Positions 16,305 to 24,356 of a stretch of 64,000 nucleotides of DNA are shown piece by piece. The stretch's first letter is position 1. Each line of letters begins with the position of its first letter. Under the pieces are notes generated by a model. That model searched no databases, was not told the origin of the DNA, and saw only the letters and a program-made list of their open reading frames with translations. The DNA comes from Pseudoflavonifractor sp. AF19-9AC (GTDB lineage Bacteria > Bacillota > Clostridia > Oscillospirales > Oscillospiraceae). Made by a program: the position numbers and the translations under genes. The stretch is from positions 173,098-237,097 of the forward strand of contig NZ_QUGI01000006.1 of the NCBI RefSeq assembly GCF_003478995.1, written 5' to 3'.

Positions 16305-16859
16305 ATGATTACTTTAACGGAAAGCATTCACATCGACGCGCCTTTTGAGGCGCTCTGCGCCTGGGTGGACAACTTTGAGCGGGAGTTCGTCCGCTGGAGC
16401 CCCTATCATCTGGAGTGCCAGCTGCTCACTGGCGGGATCGGTAAAGGAGACCGAGTGCGATTTTACGAGATCGTCATGGGAAGGGACTACGACGTGACCG
16501 GCACCATCGTGGAATCGGAGCAGGACACGGATCGCTTCCGCTTTACCTTCCGAAGCGACGCCGGAACGGCCCGGATTACCTTCGAGGGGCGTCGAACCGC
16601 CAAGGGCTGCTTTTTTACGCATACGGAATCCTTCGGCCTGGGCGCCCCTGTCATCGGCCCCATCATCAATTTTATCCTGTTCCGTGTTTTGTACCGGAAG
16701 AAGGCCGACTGGGAGCTCATACGGGCCGACATGGCACTGGACAACCGCTACCTGGCGGAGATCCTGACCAGCGGAACCCATCCGGCCCGGATTGCGCCGG
16801 AGCGGCTGAAGCATATGCCGCCCGGCCGCCCGTCTTCTGCTCCGGGCAAAAGGAGATGA
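16305..16859 (+). CDS. SRPBCC (START-like) domain protein
   Basis: 184 aa from ATG 16305 with AGGAGG 4 bp upstream. A polyketide-cyclase/START-type fold is suggested by the opening beta-strand (ITLTESIHIDAPFEALCAWVDNFE), the alternating strand pattern (GDRVRFYEIVMGRDYDVTGTIV) and a C-terminal long helix. Such proteins bind hydrophobic ligands; no catalytic residues can be assigned. It follows dps by 69 bp and may be co-transcribed. Function unknown. Confidence 0.7.
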   Translation: MITLTESIHIDAPFEALCAWVDNFEREFVRWSPYHLECQLLTGGIGKGDRVRFYEIVMGRDYDVTGTIVESEQDTDRFRFTFRSDAGTARITFEGRRTAKGCFFTHTESFGLGAPVIGPIINFILFRVLYRKKADWELIRADMALDNRYLAEILTSGTHPARIAPERLKHMPPGRPSSAPGKRR

Positions 16860-16996
16860 TCCCGTGGGCCGGAAAAGCGTCACATGGGAAAAGCCTTACG
16901 CAAGCGGGGCGCGCGGTATTCAAAGCCCCGCGCCATCCGCTTCCCAGTCAGTCGATTGCCGGAGCTGCGTGATCTATGGAAACGAGGTGAGACCCG

Positions 16997-17938
16997 GTGC
17001 AGGAGCTGAACTACCTGAAAGATAAAGTTATAACACCAGGGCCGGCACCCTTTGTCAGCCATGCCACATATCCTGTGGACGATGGCCATGCAGATCTTTG
17101 GCTCTATGATATTTTTCCGGGCGTACAGCTGATGGTGACGGATTTTGCCTGTGAGACCTGCTTTCAGGATGGCATGGAACAGGATGTGATCGGCATTCAT
17201 CACTGTGCCCGCGGGCGGTTTGAATGCGTCTTTGACCGCTGGAACTACGTCTATATGGGCGAAGGGGACATTGCCCTCAACAGCATGCTGCACCCGCCCA
17301 TCGGCGCCTCCTTCCCCCTGAAGGATTACTTTGGCTCTACCATCATCCTGTACCCCCAGACCTGTGACGATGTGCCGGAGCTGGCCGGTCTTGGGATCAG
17401 CGCCCGGGAGATTTTCCGGAAATACGGTCTGGCGGAACATTGCCGGGTCTTCCGCCGCAATGAGGCGGTGGAGCATGTTTATCGGGAGCTGTACGGAAGC
17501 CTGGCCAACCCCCGGTTGACCTTCCTGCGACTGAAGCTGCTGGAGCTGCTCTATCACATTCGGGCCGACCAGACTATTTTTGAGGAAAACCGTGGCTATC
17601 TGCCCAAGGCGCTGACGGAAAAGATCAAACATGTGAAAGATCATATGCTCCAGAATGAGGACGGACGGATCAGTCTGAAGGAGCTTGCGGCGGAGCATGA
17701 AATCAGCCTGACCCAGTTGAAAGCCGGGTTCAAGCAAATCTATGGGGAGACTCCCTACGCCTATCTGCGCAGCTATAAAATGCACTGTGCGTCCCAGCGT
17801 CTTTTGGAGACAGATCTCCAGATTGGAGAAATTGCTTTGGAACTGGGGTATCAGAATCCCAGCAAATTTGCCCAGGCATTCCGTGCGGTTGTAGGCTGCA
17901 CTCCGGCCCAGTACCGGAGCGGCAGGAAAAACAAATAA
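16997..17938 (+). CDS. AraC-family regulator 1 (PchR/YbtA-like)
   Basis: 313 aa with GTG start at 16997 (GAGGTGA upstream). N-terminal ligand domain without strong motifs (about 1-215). C-terminal double HTH: ISLKELAAEHEISLTQLKAGFKQIYGETPYAYL and IGEIALELGYQNPSKFAQAFRAVVGCTPAQYR. This pattern (KAxFKxxYGxTPYxYL) is typical of the PchR/YbtA subgroup that activates siderophore uptake when the ferric complex is sensed. It sits directly in front of the first ECF module, which also has a metal operator, suggesting dual control by metal repression and ligand activation. Confidence 0.88.
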   Translation: MQELNYLKDKVITPGPAPFVSHATYPVDDGHADLWLYDIFPGVQLMVTDFACETCFQDGMEQDVIGIHHCARGRFECVFDRWNYVYMGEGDIALNSMLHPPIGASFPLKDYFGSTIILYPQTCDDVPELAGLGISAREIFRKYGLAEHCRVFRRNEAVEHVYRELYGSLANPRLTFLRLKLLELLYHIRADQTIFEENRGYLPKALTEKIKHVKDHMLQNEDGRISLKELAAEHEISLTQLKAGFKQIYGETPYAYLRSYKMHCASQRLLETDLQIGEIALELGYQNPSKFAQAFRAVVGCTPAQYRSGRKNK

Positions 17939-17948
17939 ATGCTTTCCA

Positions 17949-17980
17949 ACATATCCCGCCTGACCGCGGGATATGTTTTT
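17949..17980 (+). terminator. Terminator after AraC 1
   Basis: ACATATCCCGC (17949-17959) pairs perfectly with GCGGGATATGT (17966-17976), then a T-run. Confidence 0.9.
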
Positions 17981-18044
17981 GACCTTTTGGAGCATTTACG
18001 CCCTCAGCGGACTTTTTAGAGTGGAACAAAGAAATTGGATACCA

Positions 18045-18074
18045 TATAATCATTGAAGGTTAGACATAGCTAAC
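18045..18074 (+). promoter_or_regulatory. Promoter of ECF module 1 with operator copy 6
   Basis: TATAAT at 18045-18050 with a poor -35 (TGGAAC, 18022-18027), as expected for an activator-dependent promoter. GTTAG-ACATAG-CTAAC at 18059-18074 lies at the expected transcription start. Confidence 0.8.
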
Positions 18075-18114
18075 CAAGGGCAAAAGAAATTGATCTTGAA
18101 AGGCAGGATTCCAT

Positions 18115-18696
18115 ATGAAGTCCAAGTTGACCACAAAAGACTTGATCGCCGCTGGCGCGTTTGCCGCCATATATCTGGTGCTGCTGACGGTGCTCTCCAC
18201 CATGGTGCTGCCCATTGTTCCGGTGCTCTACCTGGCCACTCCGCTGATTGCCGGCATTGTATTGGGGACAGTTTATCTGCTGTATTGCGTGAAGGTACCT
18301 AAAACAGGCGCCATTTTCATTCTTGCGCTGCTGGTGGGCGCCATTACTTCCATGGCAAGTATTTACCCTCTGATCGCCGCAGTGGTATGGGGCGTGGTTG
18401 CGGAAGGGATCGCGTGGGGGAAACGGAGACGCTCGCCCACTGCGCTGGCCGCCAGCTACTGCGTGTTCAATCTGACATCCATGGGGCCCTTTTTCTCCCT
18501 GCTGTTGGCAAAGGATGCCTTTCTGTCCACCTGCGCGACCTACTATGGCCAGGAGTACGCCGATGCCATTGACCGCCTGACGTCCGACTGGATCATTGCC
18601 GTATTTGTTGCTTTGGCGCTGTTGGGCGGCATCCTGGGAGGAATGTTCGGAAAGAAACTGCTGAAAAAGCATTTTTCAAAGGTCGGGGCAGTGTGA
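18115..18696 (+). CDS. ECF transporter S component 1 (MptD / Trep_Strep type)
   Basis: 193 aa integral membrane protein with about six helices, opening KLTTKDLIAAGAFAAIYLVLL. It closely resembles the second S component (23060) and the truncated third (31566). S components bind the substrate and dock on the T-A-A' energising module. Equibactin loci combine similar ECF genes with YbtPQ-like transporters, so a metallophore or its breakdown product is the likely ligand (inference). Overlaps the T gene by 4 bp (GTGA). Confidence 0.85.
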   Translation: MKSKLTTKDLIAAGAFAAIYLVLLTVLSTMVLPIVPVLYLATPLIAGIVLGTVYLLYCVKVPKTGAIFILALLVGAITSMASIYPLIAAVVWGVVAEGIAWGKRRRSPTALAASYCVFNLTSMGPFFSLLLAKDAFLSTCATYYGQEYADAIDRLTSDWIIAVFVALALLGGILGGMFGKKLLKKHFSKVGAV

Positions 18697-19397
18697 GTGG
18701 GCAGGTGCACAGTCGTTTTCACCCCGATCCAAGAAGTAAATTGGCCCTGTTTGTGGCGGCTTGTCTCTGCGTTTTTTCCGGGATGACCCGGATGCAGGAG
18801 ATCGTCCTTCTGCTCCTCTGCATCGTTGTCCTGCTGTTGAGTAAAAAAGCTGGAAGGGCGGTGGCGGTGGTTCTGCTGTTTCTTCTGATGACGCTGGGAG
18901 ACCATTTGCTGGTGAGCCGGCTTTCCGGGGTGGCTCAGTATGCCGTGCTGATGATCTGCCATGTGCTGCGGTTCCTTTTGCCGCTGGCCGTCTCTTTCTA
19001 CCTGGTCACAAAGACGGTGACGGTGGGGGCTTACATCAGTGCCTTTACCGCCATGCGCCTGCCGGGGTTGGTGGTCATCCCCATGGCCGTAATGTTTCGT
19101 TTTGTTCCCACCATGACGGAGGAGTGGCAGGCGGTTTCTCAGGCTTTGCGCCTCCGGGGGCTGGGAGCCACGGGAATCAACAGCATCCTCCACCCCATGC
19201 GGCTGCTGGAGTATCTTCTGGTCCCGTTTCTCCTCCGGTGCTCGGAGGTGGTGGACGAAATGTCGGCGGCGGTTATGGCCAGGGGCTTTGACAAGGATCG
19301 GCCCAGGACCAACTACCTGGAACTCAAACTGGGCGTATTGGACTGGGTTTTGATCCTTGCGTCACTGGCGGTCACAGTATGGAATCTGGCGTTTTGA
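18693..19397 (+). CDS. ECF transporter T component 1 (CbiQ/EcfT family)
   Basis: 234 aa, GTG start at 18693 overlapping the S gene stop. Several hydrophobic helices and the two short coupling motifs of EcfT: ALRLRG (about residue 151) and VMARGF (about 193), which contact the ATPase subunits. Length is usual for the family. Part of the S-T-A operon. Confidence 0.88.
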   Translation: MSGQVHSRFHPDPRSKLALFVAACLCVFSGMTRMQEIVLLLLCIVVLLLSKKAGRAVAVVLLFLLMTLGDHLLVSRLSGVAQYAVLMICHVLRFLLPLAVSFYLVTKTVTVGAYISAFTAMRLPGLVVIPMAVMFRFVPTMTEEWQAVSQALRLRGLGATGINSILHPMRLLEYLLVPFLLRCSEVVDEMSAAVMARGFDKDRPRTNYLELKLGVLDWVLILASLAVTVWNLAF

Positions 19398-19412
19398 AAG
19401 GGGAGCAGCCCG

Positions 19413-21929
19413 ATGATTCGGTTTCAGGAGGTTTCCTATACATATTTATCTCAGGGGTCAGAGGAAGCGCAGAGTCCCAGCCTGGACCACATTTCATTTC
19501 ACATTCCCAAGGGACAATGTGTGGTGCTGTGCGGTAAAAGCGGCTGCGGAAAGACGACGCTGCTTCGCATCGTCAACGGCCTGGCCTGCCATTTTTACCA
19601 GGGCAGATTGGAGGGGGATGTTTCGGTAAGCGGTATGGCGCCTGCATCGGCCTCCCTGCCGGAACTCGCCCGGGTGGTGGGCAGTGTGTTTCAGAATCCC
19701 CGAACCCAGTTCTTTCACACGGATACCACGGGAGAACTGGCCTTTCAGCTGGAAAACCAGAATATGCCCCGGGAGCAGATGCGGTGCCGCCTGGACCAGG
19801 TGGTAACGGAGCTGGGGCTGGAGTCGTTGATGGAGCGCAGCATCTTTGCCCTGTCCGGCGGTGAAAAACAGCAGATCGCCTGCGGCAGCGTCTATGCGTC
19901 CATGCCCCAGGTGGTGGTGCTGGACGAGCCGTCCTCCAATCTGGACCTGGAGGGCATCCGAAAACTGCGGGGCTTGCTGGAGACCATGAAAGCCTCCGGC
20001 GTGACAATCCTGGTGTCCGAACACCGCCTCTGGTACCTGCGCGGTCTGGCGGATCGGTATCTGCTGCTGGAGAGCGGGAAGCTCCGTGGGGATCTTGCGC
20101 CGGAACAGATGACGGCTCTGGATCAGCAGACACGCCAGGCCCTTGGTCTGCGGGCCGTGGATCGAGGGCAGTTGTTCTCCCTTTGTCCCCAGGCACGGCC
20201 GGCAGAACGGATGGAACCCGGTCTGGAGCTGCATGGCCTCTCCTGCTGCCGGGGCCGCCGGGAAGTGCTGCATATCTCTCACTTGCAGATTCCCAAAGGG
20301 GCCATCGTCGCAGTGGTTGGGAGAAACGGGGCGGGAAAATCCACCCTGCTGCTGACCCTGAGCGGACTTCTGCGCTTCCGGGGAACGGTGAGAGTTGGAG
20401 GGGAACCGACAGCGCCCAAAGCGCTGTCCCGCCTGTCTTATCTGGTGATGCAGGAGGCGGGACACCAGCTGTTTTCCGATACGGTGCTGGGAGAGCTGAC
20501 GCTGAACGATCCCGACATATCAGAGCAAGACGCCCAGGAGATCCTGGCGGCTCTGGGGCTTGCGGGGCTGGAAAGCCGCCATCCCGGATCTCTTTCCGGC
20601 GGGCAGAAGCAGCGGCTGTCCCTTGGCGTCGCCCTGGCCAGCGGCCGCCGGCTCCTGCTCTACGATGAACCCACCAGCGGTCAGGACGGAGAAAACCTGC
20701 TGCGCACCGCACGGCAGATCGCGAGCGCGAACCGGAATGCGGTCTGTACCCTGATGGTCACCCATGACCCGGAGCTGATCTTTCAGTGCGCCACCCACAT
20801 TCTGCATTTGAAGGATGGAACACCCCAGGCGTTCTTTTCCCTGAATCGGGACGGCGCCGCCCGTCTGTGGCAAATATTCGGAGAGTCGGAATTTGATGAG
20901 TTTGATTCTGAAAGGAGATTGAACAACATGAAGTATTTAAGCGTATGGAATCAGCTGGTGCAGCTGCCTTATCTCAACCTGTACGGCAAGGTGGTGAGCA
21001 GCGCTTTGGAACTGGATCTCTTTACCCATCTGCAGGAGAAGAAAACCCCTGCAGAACTGGCCCAGGCCATGGGCTGGAACGAGACGAATACCGGGTATCT
21101 GCTGGCAACGCTCGGTACCTACGGCTTTGTGCAAAAAGAGGGCAACGGCTATGTCAATTCCCAGGAAGCCCAGAAGTATCTGGTCCGGGGAACGCCGGAC
21201 TATCTGGGCGGTTTCATCCATTTTTACGGCCAGAACGAGGGCATGGTGCCCATGGATGTGAAAAAGCTGCTGACAGAAGGCCCTCAGCCCATGCCCCGGA
21301 TGGAGATGGAGCAGAATCTGGATTTTGCCCAGTACGGCCAGATGCTCCGCATGTCCGAGGAGGGATACCGCCAGCAGGAAATTTTGCGCATTGTCCGGGA
21401 GCTTCCGGAAAACAGCACGATCCGCCGGGTGCTGGATGTGGGCTGTGCTGCCGGGCTGCTGGGGCTGGCTGTCATCGGCGACGGGGCAAGCCGCTCCGGT
21501 GTGCTGTTGGATCAGATCCCATCTCAGATCATTCAGCCCTCGGTGGACGCCGCCGGGCTGGGAGAGCGTGTCAAGGTGTTGCAGGGGAACTTCCTCACCG
21601 ACGATCTTGGCGGCGGCTATGATTTGATTCTGGCCGTATCCGTCATGCTCTTTGCCAAGGGCGGTATGGAGCCGCTGATGAAAAAGTTCTTTGATGCGCT
21701 CTATCCCGGCGGCGTGCTTCTGGTGGTCTCCGAGGGAATCGCAGAGGACCTGTCCGGCCCCTGGGACATGATGACGGGCTATCTCCCCTATTTCCTCAAC
21801 GGCATGGATCTTGCAGTACGCGCCGGAGAAGTGGAAACGGCAGCCCGGGCGGCGGGATTCACTAAAATTGAGAGCCGCACCGAACAGCTGTGCTCCGGCA
21901 CCCAGGATATCCTTGTGATCCGAAAATAA
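19413..21929 (+). CDS. ECF double ATPase fused in frame to an O-methyltransferase
   Basis: 838 codons without a stop. Residues 1 to about 490 are two ABC ATPases: Walker A GKSGCGKTT (about 40), signature LSGGEKQQ (about 151), Walker B VVVLDEP (about 172); then Walker A GRNGAGKST (about 308), LSGGQKQR (about 394), LLLYDEP (about 415). From about residue 506 an O-methyltransferase begins: an N-terminal winged dimerisation domain (LVQLPYLNLYGKVVSSALEL) and a SAM site VLDVGCAAGLLGLA (about 674). A good ribosome site and ATG at 20928 would also give the 333-aa methyltransferase alone. The second ECF ATPase (24350) ends without such a domain. True fusion, read-through or dual start cannot be told from sequence. 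Confidence 0.85.
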   Translation: MIRFQEVSYTYLSQGSEEAQSPSLDHISFHIPKGQCVVLCGKSGCGKTTLLRIVNGLACHFYQGRLEGDVSVSGMAPASASLPELARVVGSVFQNPRTQFFHTDTTGELAFQLENQNMPREQMRCRLDQVVTELGLESLMERSIFALSGGEKQQIACGSVYASMPQVVVLDEPSSNLDLEGIRKLRGLLETMKASGVTILVSEHRLWYLRGLADRYLLLESGKLRGDLAPEQMTALDQQTRQALGLRAVDRGQLFSLCPQARPAERMEPGLELHGLSCCRGRREVLHISHLQIPKGAIVAVVGRNGAGKSTLLLTLSGLLRFRGTVRVGGEPTAPKALSRLSYLVMQEAGHQLFSDTVLGELTLNDPDISEQDAQEILAALGLAGLESRHPGSLSGGQKQRLSLGVALASGRRLLLYDEPTSGQDGENLLRTARQIASANRNAVCTLMVTHDPELIFQCATHILHLKDGTPQAFFSLNRDGAARLWQIFGESEFDEFDSERRLNNMKYLSVWNQLVQLPYLNLYGKVVSSALELDLFTHLQEKKTPAELAQAMGWNETNTGYLLATLGTYGFVQKEGNGYVNSQEAQKYLVRGTPDYLGGFIHFYGQNEGMVPMDVKKLLTEGPQPMPRMEMEQNLDFAQYGQMLRMSEEGYRQQEILRIVRELPENSTIRRVLDVGCAAGLLGLAVIGDGASRSGVLLDQIPSQIIQPSVDAAGLGERVKVLQGNFLTDDLGGGYDLILAVSVMLFAKGGMEPLMKKFFDALYPGGVLLVVSEGIAEDLSGPWDMMTGYLPYFLNGMDLAVRAGEVETAARAAGFTKIESRTEQLCSGTQDILVIRK
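20911..20930 (+). promoter_or_regulatory. Internal ribosome site and ATG for the methyltransferase part
   Basis: AAAGGAG (20911-20917) precedes an ATG at 20928-20930 by 10 bp, in frame with the larger reading frame. The codons between (the stretch FDEFDSERRLNN) look like a linker, not a domain. Confidence 0.6.
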
Positions 21930-21968
21930 GATGGCCGACAGGACGATTTGTTTGCCTGAAATCCACAA

Positions 21969-22002
21969 CGGGAGCGTCATCAGCGCAAAGATGACGCTCC
22001 CG
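21969..22002. terminator. Strong intergenic hairpin without T-run
   Basis: CGGGAGCGTCATC (21969-21981) pairs perfectly with GATGACGCTCCCG (21990-22002), 8-nt loop. It separates the fusion gene from the ATC hydrolase gene; lacking a T-run, it may stabilise or partially terminate the transcript. Confidence 0.6.
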
Positions 22003-22038
22003 CTTTGCCATGGAAATACAAACACAGGGGGAGAACCT

Positions 22039-22758
22039 ATGCACGAGTATTATCGAAAAAACAAGGGCAAACTGCAAAAGGAAATGGACGGGTATCTGAA
22101 GCTTGTCAGGTCGGAGATTGAGGAGGTTTTCGGGAAATCCTATCCCCAGGCTTTTGCAGAGATCTGGACCTGCTATGAGCAGGAGATGCTGGAGCACTTT
22201 CCCTTTATCGGAGGGGACAGCAGCAGCGGCACCAGGAATTTGACCGGCTGCATGTTCTTTGTGGCTGTCGGTGTGGTGGGCAAGAAATATGGTCTCTCCA
22301 CCAACGACTGGGGACGGCTGGCAACCACTTTGTATGAGCGCCATTTTGATCAAATGCCCCGCCTTCTGCGCCGGTTGGCTGGCGGACTGTTTCACCACTG
22401 TCCCGGCCTTGTTGCGAAAGCGTTGAAGAAAAAGGACAAAAGGAACGCGGAAAACGCTGCGAAAAATCCTGGCAGCTTTTTGACGCAGACCATGGAACCC
22501 ACAGAGGAGTATTCCATGATCTATCATAATCTGGTTTGCCCCATCTATGAATTTTGCAAAGAGAGAGGATACATGGAGTATCTGCCCTATATGTGCAACC
22601 TGGACTATGTTATGTTCCGAGCCTTTGGGGTTTCCTTGTATCGGGAAAAGACCTGCTCTGCCGGGGATGGCGTGTGCGACTTCAAGATTAAGCGCAGCGC
22701 TCCCATTCCATCTGTATGGCCGCCTCATATTCTGGATGCGTCTGATCCGCTAAAATGA
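22039..22758 (+). CDS. L-2-amino-thiazoline-4-carboxylate (ATC) hydrolase family protein
   Basis: 239 aa from ATG 22039 (GGGGGAG upstream; a longer frame to 21931 includes the hairpin and is unlikely). Features of the ATC-hydrolase family: HEYYRKNKGKL N-terminus, a middle FFVAVGVVGKKYGLS, and the Cys/Asp-rich C-terminus CNLDYVMFRAFGVSLYREKTCSAGDGVCDFKI. Family members open the thiazoline ring of ATC to give S-carbamoylcysteine. In this metallophore-type island, ring opening of a thiazoline siderophore (yersiniabactin or equibactin type) is an attractive but unproven alternative substrate. Confidence 0.75.
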   Translation: MHEYYRKNKGKLQKEMDGYLKLVRSEIEEVFGKSYPQAFAEIWTCYEQEMLEHFPFIGGDSSSGTRNLTGCMFFVAVGVVGKKYGLSTNDWGRLATTLYERHFDQMPRLLRRLAGGLFHHCPGLVAKALKKKDKRNAENAAKNPGSFLTQTMEPTEEYSMIYHNLVCPIYEFCKERGYMEYLPYMCNLDYVMFRAFGVSLYREKTCSAGDGVCDFKIKRSAPIPSVWPPHILDASDPLK

Positions 22759-22779
22759 GGCTGTTGCATTGGATGTATC

Positions 22780-22905
22780 CACATTGCCGGTTTTTTATTA
22801 TCGTCACATCTCTCAAAATAGGTTGAAGTTGTCCACCAGGGTTCGCATGACAATTTCAGATCCATTCAGTATGGTGAAAATGGTGCATCTGTGTTATGAT
22901 AAAGC
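22780..22905 (+). pseudogene. C-terminal scrap of an LCMT-type methyltransferase
   Basis: The frame through 22780-22905 reads FYYRHISQNRLKLSTRVR then MTISDPFSMVKMVHL, matching the last ~35 residues of methyltransferase 2 (YYRHIPRKGLKPSTKVSM, then AVSDRLFMVKMINL). Nothing upstream continues the match, so the rest of the gene has been deleted. The remainder of the 300-bp gap holds only a small terminator and the next operator. Confidence 0.75.
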
Positions 22906-22987
22906 ATATATCTCCCGACCAAATAGGACAAAGTCGTCCAAACGGAGCGGAAAGAACGGCGATGTGTCGCTATACTCAGTAAGAAAG

Positions 22988-23008
22988 GGCGCGCTAAGCG
23001 CCTTTTCT
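22988..23008 (+). terminator. Small terminator before ECF module 2
   Basis: GGCGC (22988-22992) / GCGCC (22998-23002) followed by TTTTCTC. Confidence 0.6.
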
Positions 23009-23019
23009 CAGAAATAACG

Positions 23020-23035
23020 GTTAGCATAATCTAAC
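23020..23035. promoter_or_regulatory. GTTAG-N6-CTAAC operator, copy 7
   Basis: GTTAG-CATAAT-CTAAC, extended by G and C on the outside; 24 bp before the start of the second ECF S gene. The -10/-35 is not obvious here. Confidence 0.85.
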
Positions 23036-23059
23036 CGCGTTAAAGGAGAGCGGTACATC

Positions 23060-23659
23060 ATGAACACGCAGAAAAAAGGGATGGCGGGAAAGGACATCAT
23101 TACGGTGGGAATTTTCTCCGCCATCTACTTTGTCATCAACTTTGCTTTTATGCTACTCAGCGGTCTGCATCCCCTGCTTTGGATCTTGATGCCTGGCCTG
23201 ATCGCCGTATTTGCGGGTATCCCATTCCTGATGATGTGTACTAAGGTGCCAAAGACCGGCGCAGTGGTCCTGATGGGCTTTATTACGGCCTTGATCTACT
23301 TTGTTACTGGCCAATTCACGGTGGTGATTCTCATTGCTTTTGCGGTGAGCTGCATCCTGGCGGAGCTTTGCCGGATCTGTAGCCATTACCGGTCTTTCCG
23401 CGGTAATGCTCTGGCCTATGTGTTCTTCTCGCTGGGGATGATCGGCTCCCCGCTGCCTGTCTGGATCATGCGGGACAGTTTCCTGGCGCAAATCAGCCAG
23501 CAGGGAATGCCGGAAGCCTATGTCTCTACCTTGGCAGCATTGACCTCCCCGGGTATGATCGTGGTTCTGGTGGGGGCTCCTATTGTAGGAGCGATACTGG
23601 GTATCCTGCTGGCCAAGGGAATGTTCCGCAAGCACTTTGAGAAGGCGGGGATTCTGTAA
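23060..23659 (+). CDS. ECF transporter S component 2 (MptD / Trep_Strep type)
   Basis: 199 aa, ATG 23060 after AAAGGAGAG. Six or so helices; opening MAGKDIITVGIFSAIYFVINFAF is paralogous to S components 1 and 3. It carries the fold's small-residue helices and a loop IMRDSFLAQISQQGMPEAYV matching LLAKDAFLSTCATYYGQEYA of component 1. Substrate-binding part of the second ECF module, followed 1 bp later by its T component. Confidence 0.85.
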   Translation: MNTQKKGMAGKDIITVGIFSAIYFVINFAFMLLSGLHPLLWILMPGLIAVFAGIPFLMMCTKVPKTGAVVLMGFITALIYFVTGQFTVVILIAFAVSCILAELCRICSHYRSFRGNALAYVFFSLGMIGSPLPVWIMRDSFLAQISQQGMPEAYVSTLAALTSPGMIVVLVGAPIVGAILGILLAKGMFRKHFEKAGIL

Positions 23660-23660
23660 C

Positions 23661-24356
23661 ATGGAGGAGGCACGGCGCTGTTTGGTGTTCGACCCCAGGG
23701 TGGGTCTTGCTCTGCTGGTCTTCGCCAATCTGGCGGCCTTCAGTGAGCAGCCTTTTTGGATGGAAATGACATGGATCGGTTTTCTCCTGTTCCTGATGCT
23801 GCTCCATCACTGCTTTGCCATGGCGGGGAAAAGCCTCTTGATTTTTGGGGGAATCCTGTGCCTGCAATACTGGATTTTGCCGGCCGCGCCGGGATGGGCT
23901 GCTACCAGCTTTTCCATTTTCGCTAACTATGCCCGCCGGATGATGCCCTGCCTGATGATCGGCTTTCTGATGTTTCGCCGGACGCCTATGCCCTATCTGG
24001 TGGCTGGAATGCGGAAGATCCACTTCCCTCAGCGGCTGATCGTAGCCGTCTCGGTGACGCTGCGGTACTTTCCCGCCATTCGGGAAGAGACAGGCTATAT
24101 CCGTGATGCGATGCGGTTGCGGGGCATCCGGGGATTGGCAAAGCTGGAGGGGATCATGGTTCCCCTGATGGTTTCCGCTACCGGCACTGCGGAGGAGCTG
24201 TCCGCAGCGGCAGTAACCCGGGGAATCGAGGACCCAGCACCTAAGACCAGTCTGGTGGAGCTGCGGGCCACGCCGGTGGACAGCACCGCATTCGTTGTGG
24301 GCGTGGGGTTGACTGCTGTCCTTCTGGCAGTCAAATTGGGGGTGTTTCCATGGTAG
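23661..24356 (+). CDS. ECF transporter T component 2 (CbiQ/EcfT family)
   Basis: 231 aa. ATG 23661 directly follows the S gene; GGCGGGG upstream is a weak ribosome site, typical of coupled genes. EcfT coupling motifs AMRLRGIRG (about residue 151) and AVTRGIED (about 187). Overlaps the ATPase gene by 7 bp. Confidence 0.87.
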   Translation: MEEARRCLVFDPRVGLALLVFANLAAFSEQPFWMEMTWIGFLLFLMLLHHCFAMAGKSLLIFGGILCLQYWILPAAPGWAATSFSIFANYARRMMPCLMIGFLMFRRTPMPYLVAGMRKIHFPQRLIVAVSVTLRYFPAIREETGYIRDAMRLRGIRGLAKLEGIMVPLMVSATGTAEELSAAAVTRGIEDPAPKTSLVELRATPVDSTAFVVGVGLTAVLLAVKLGVFPW

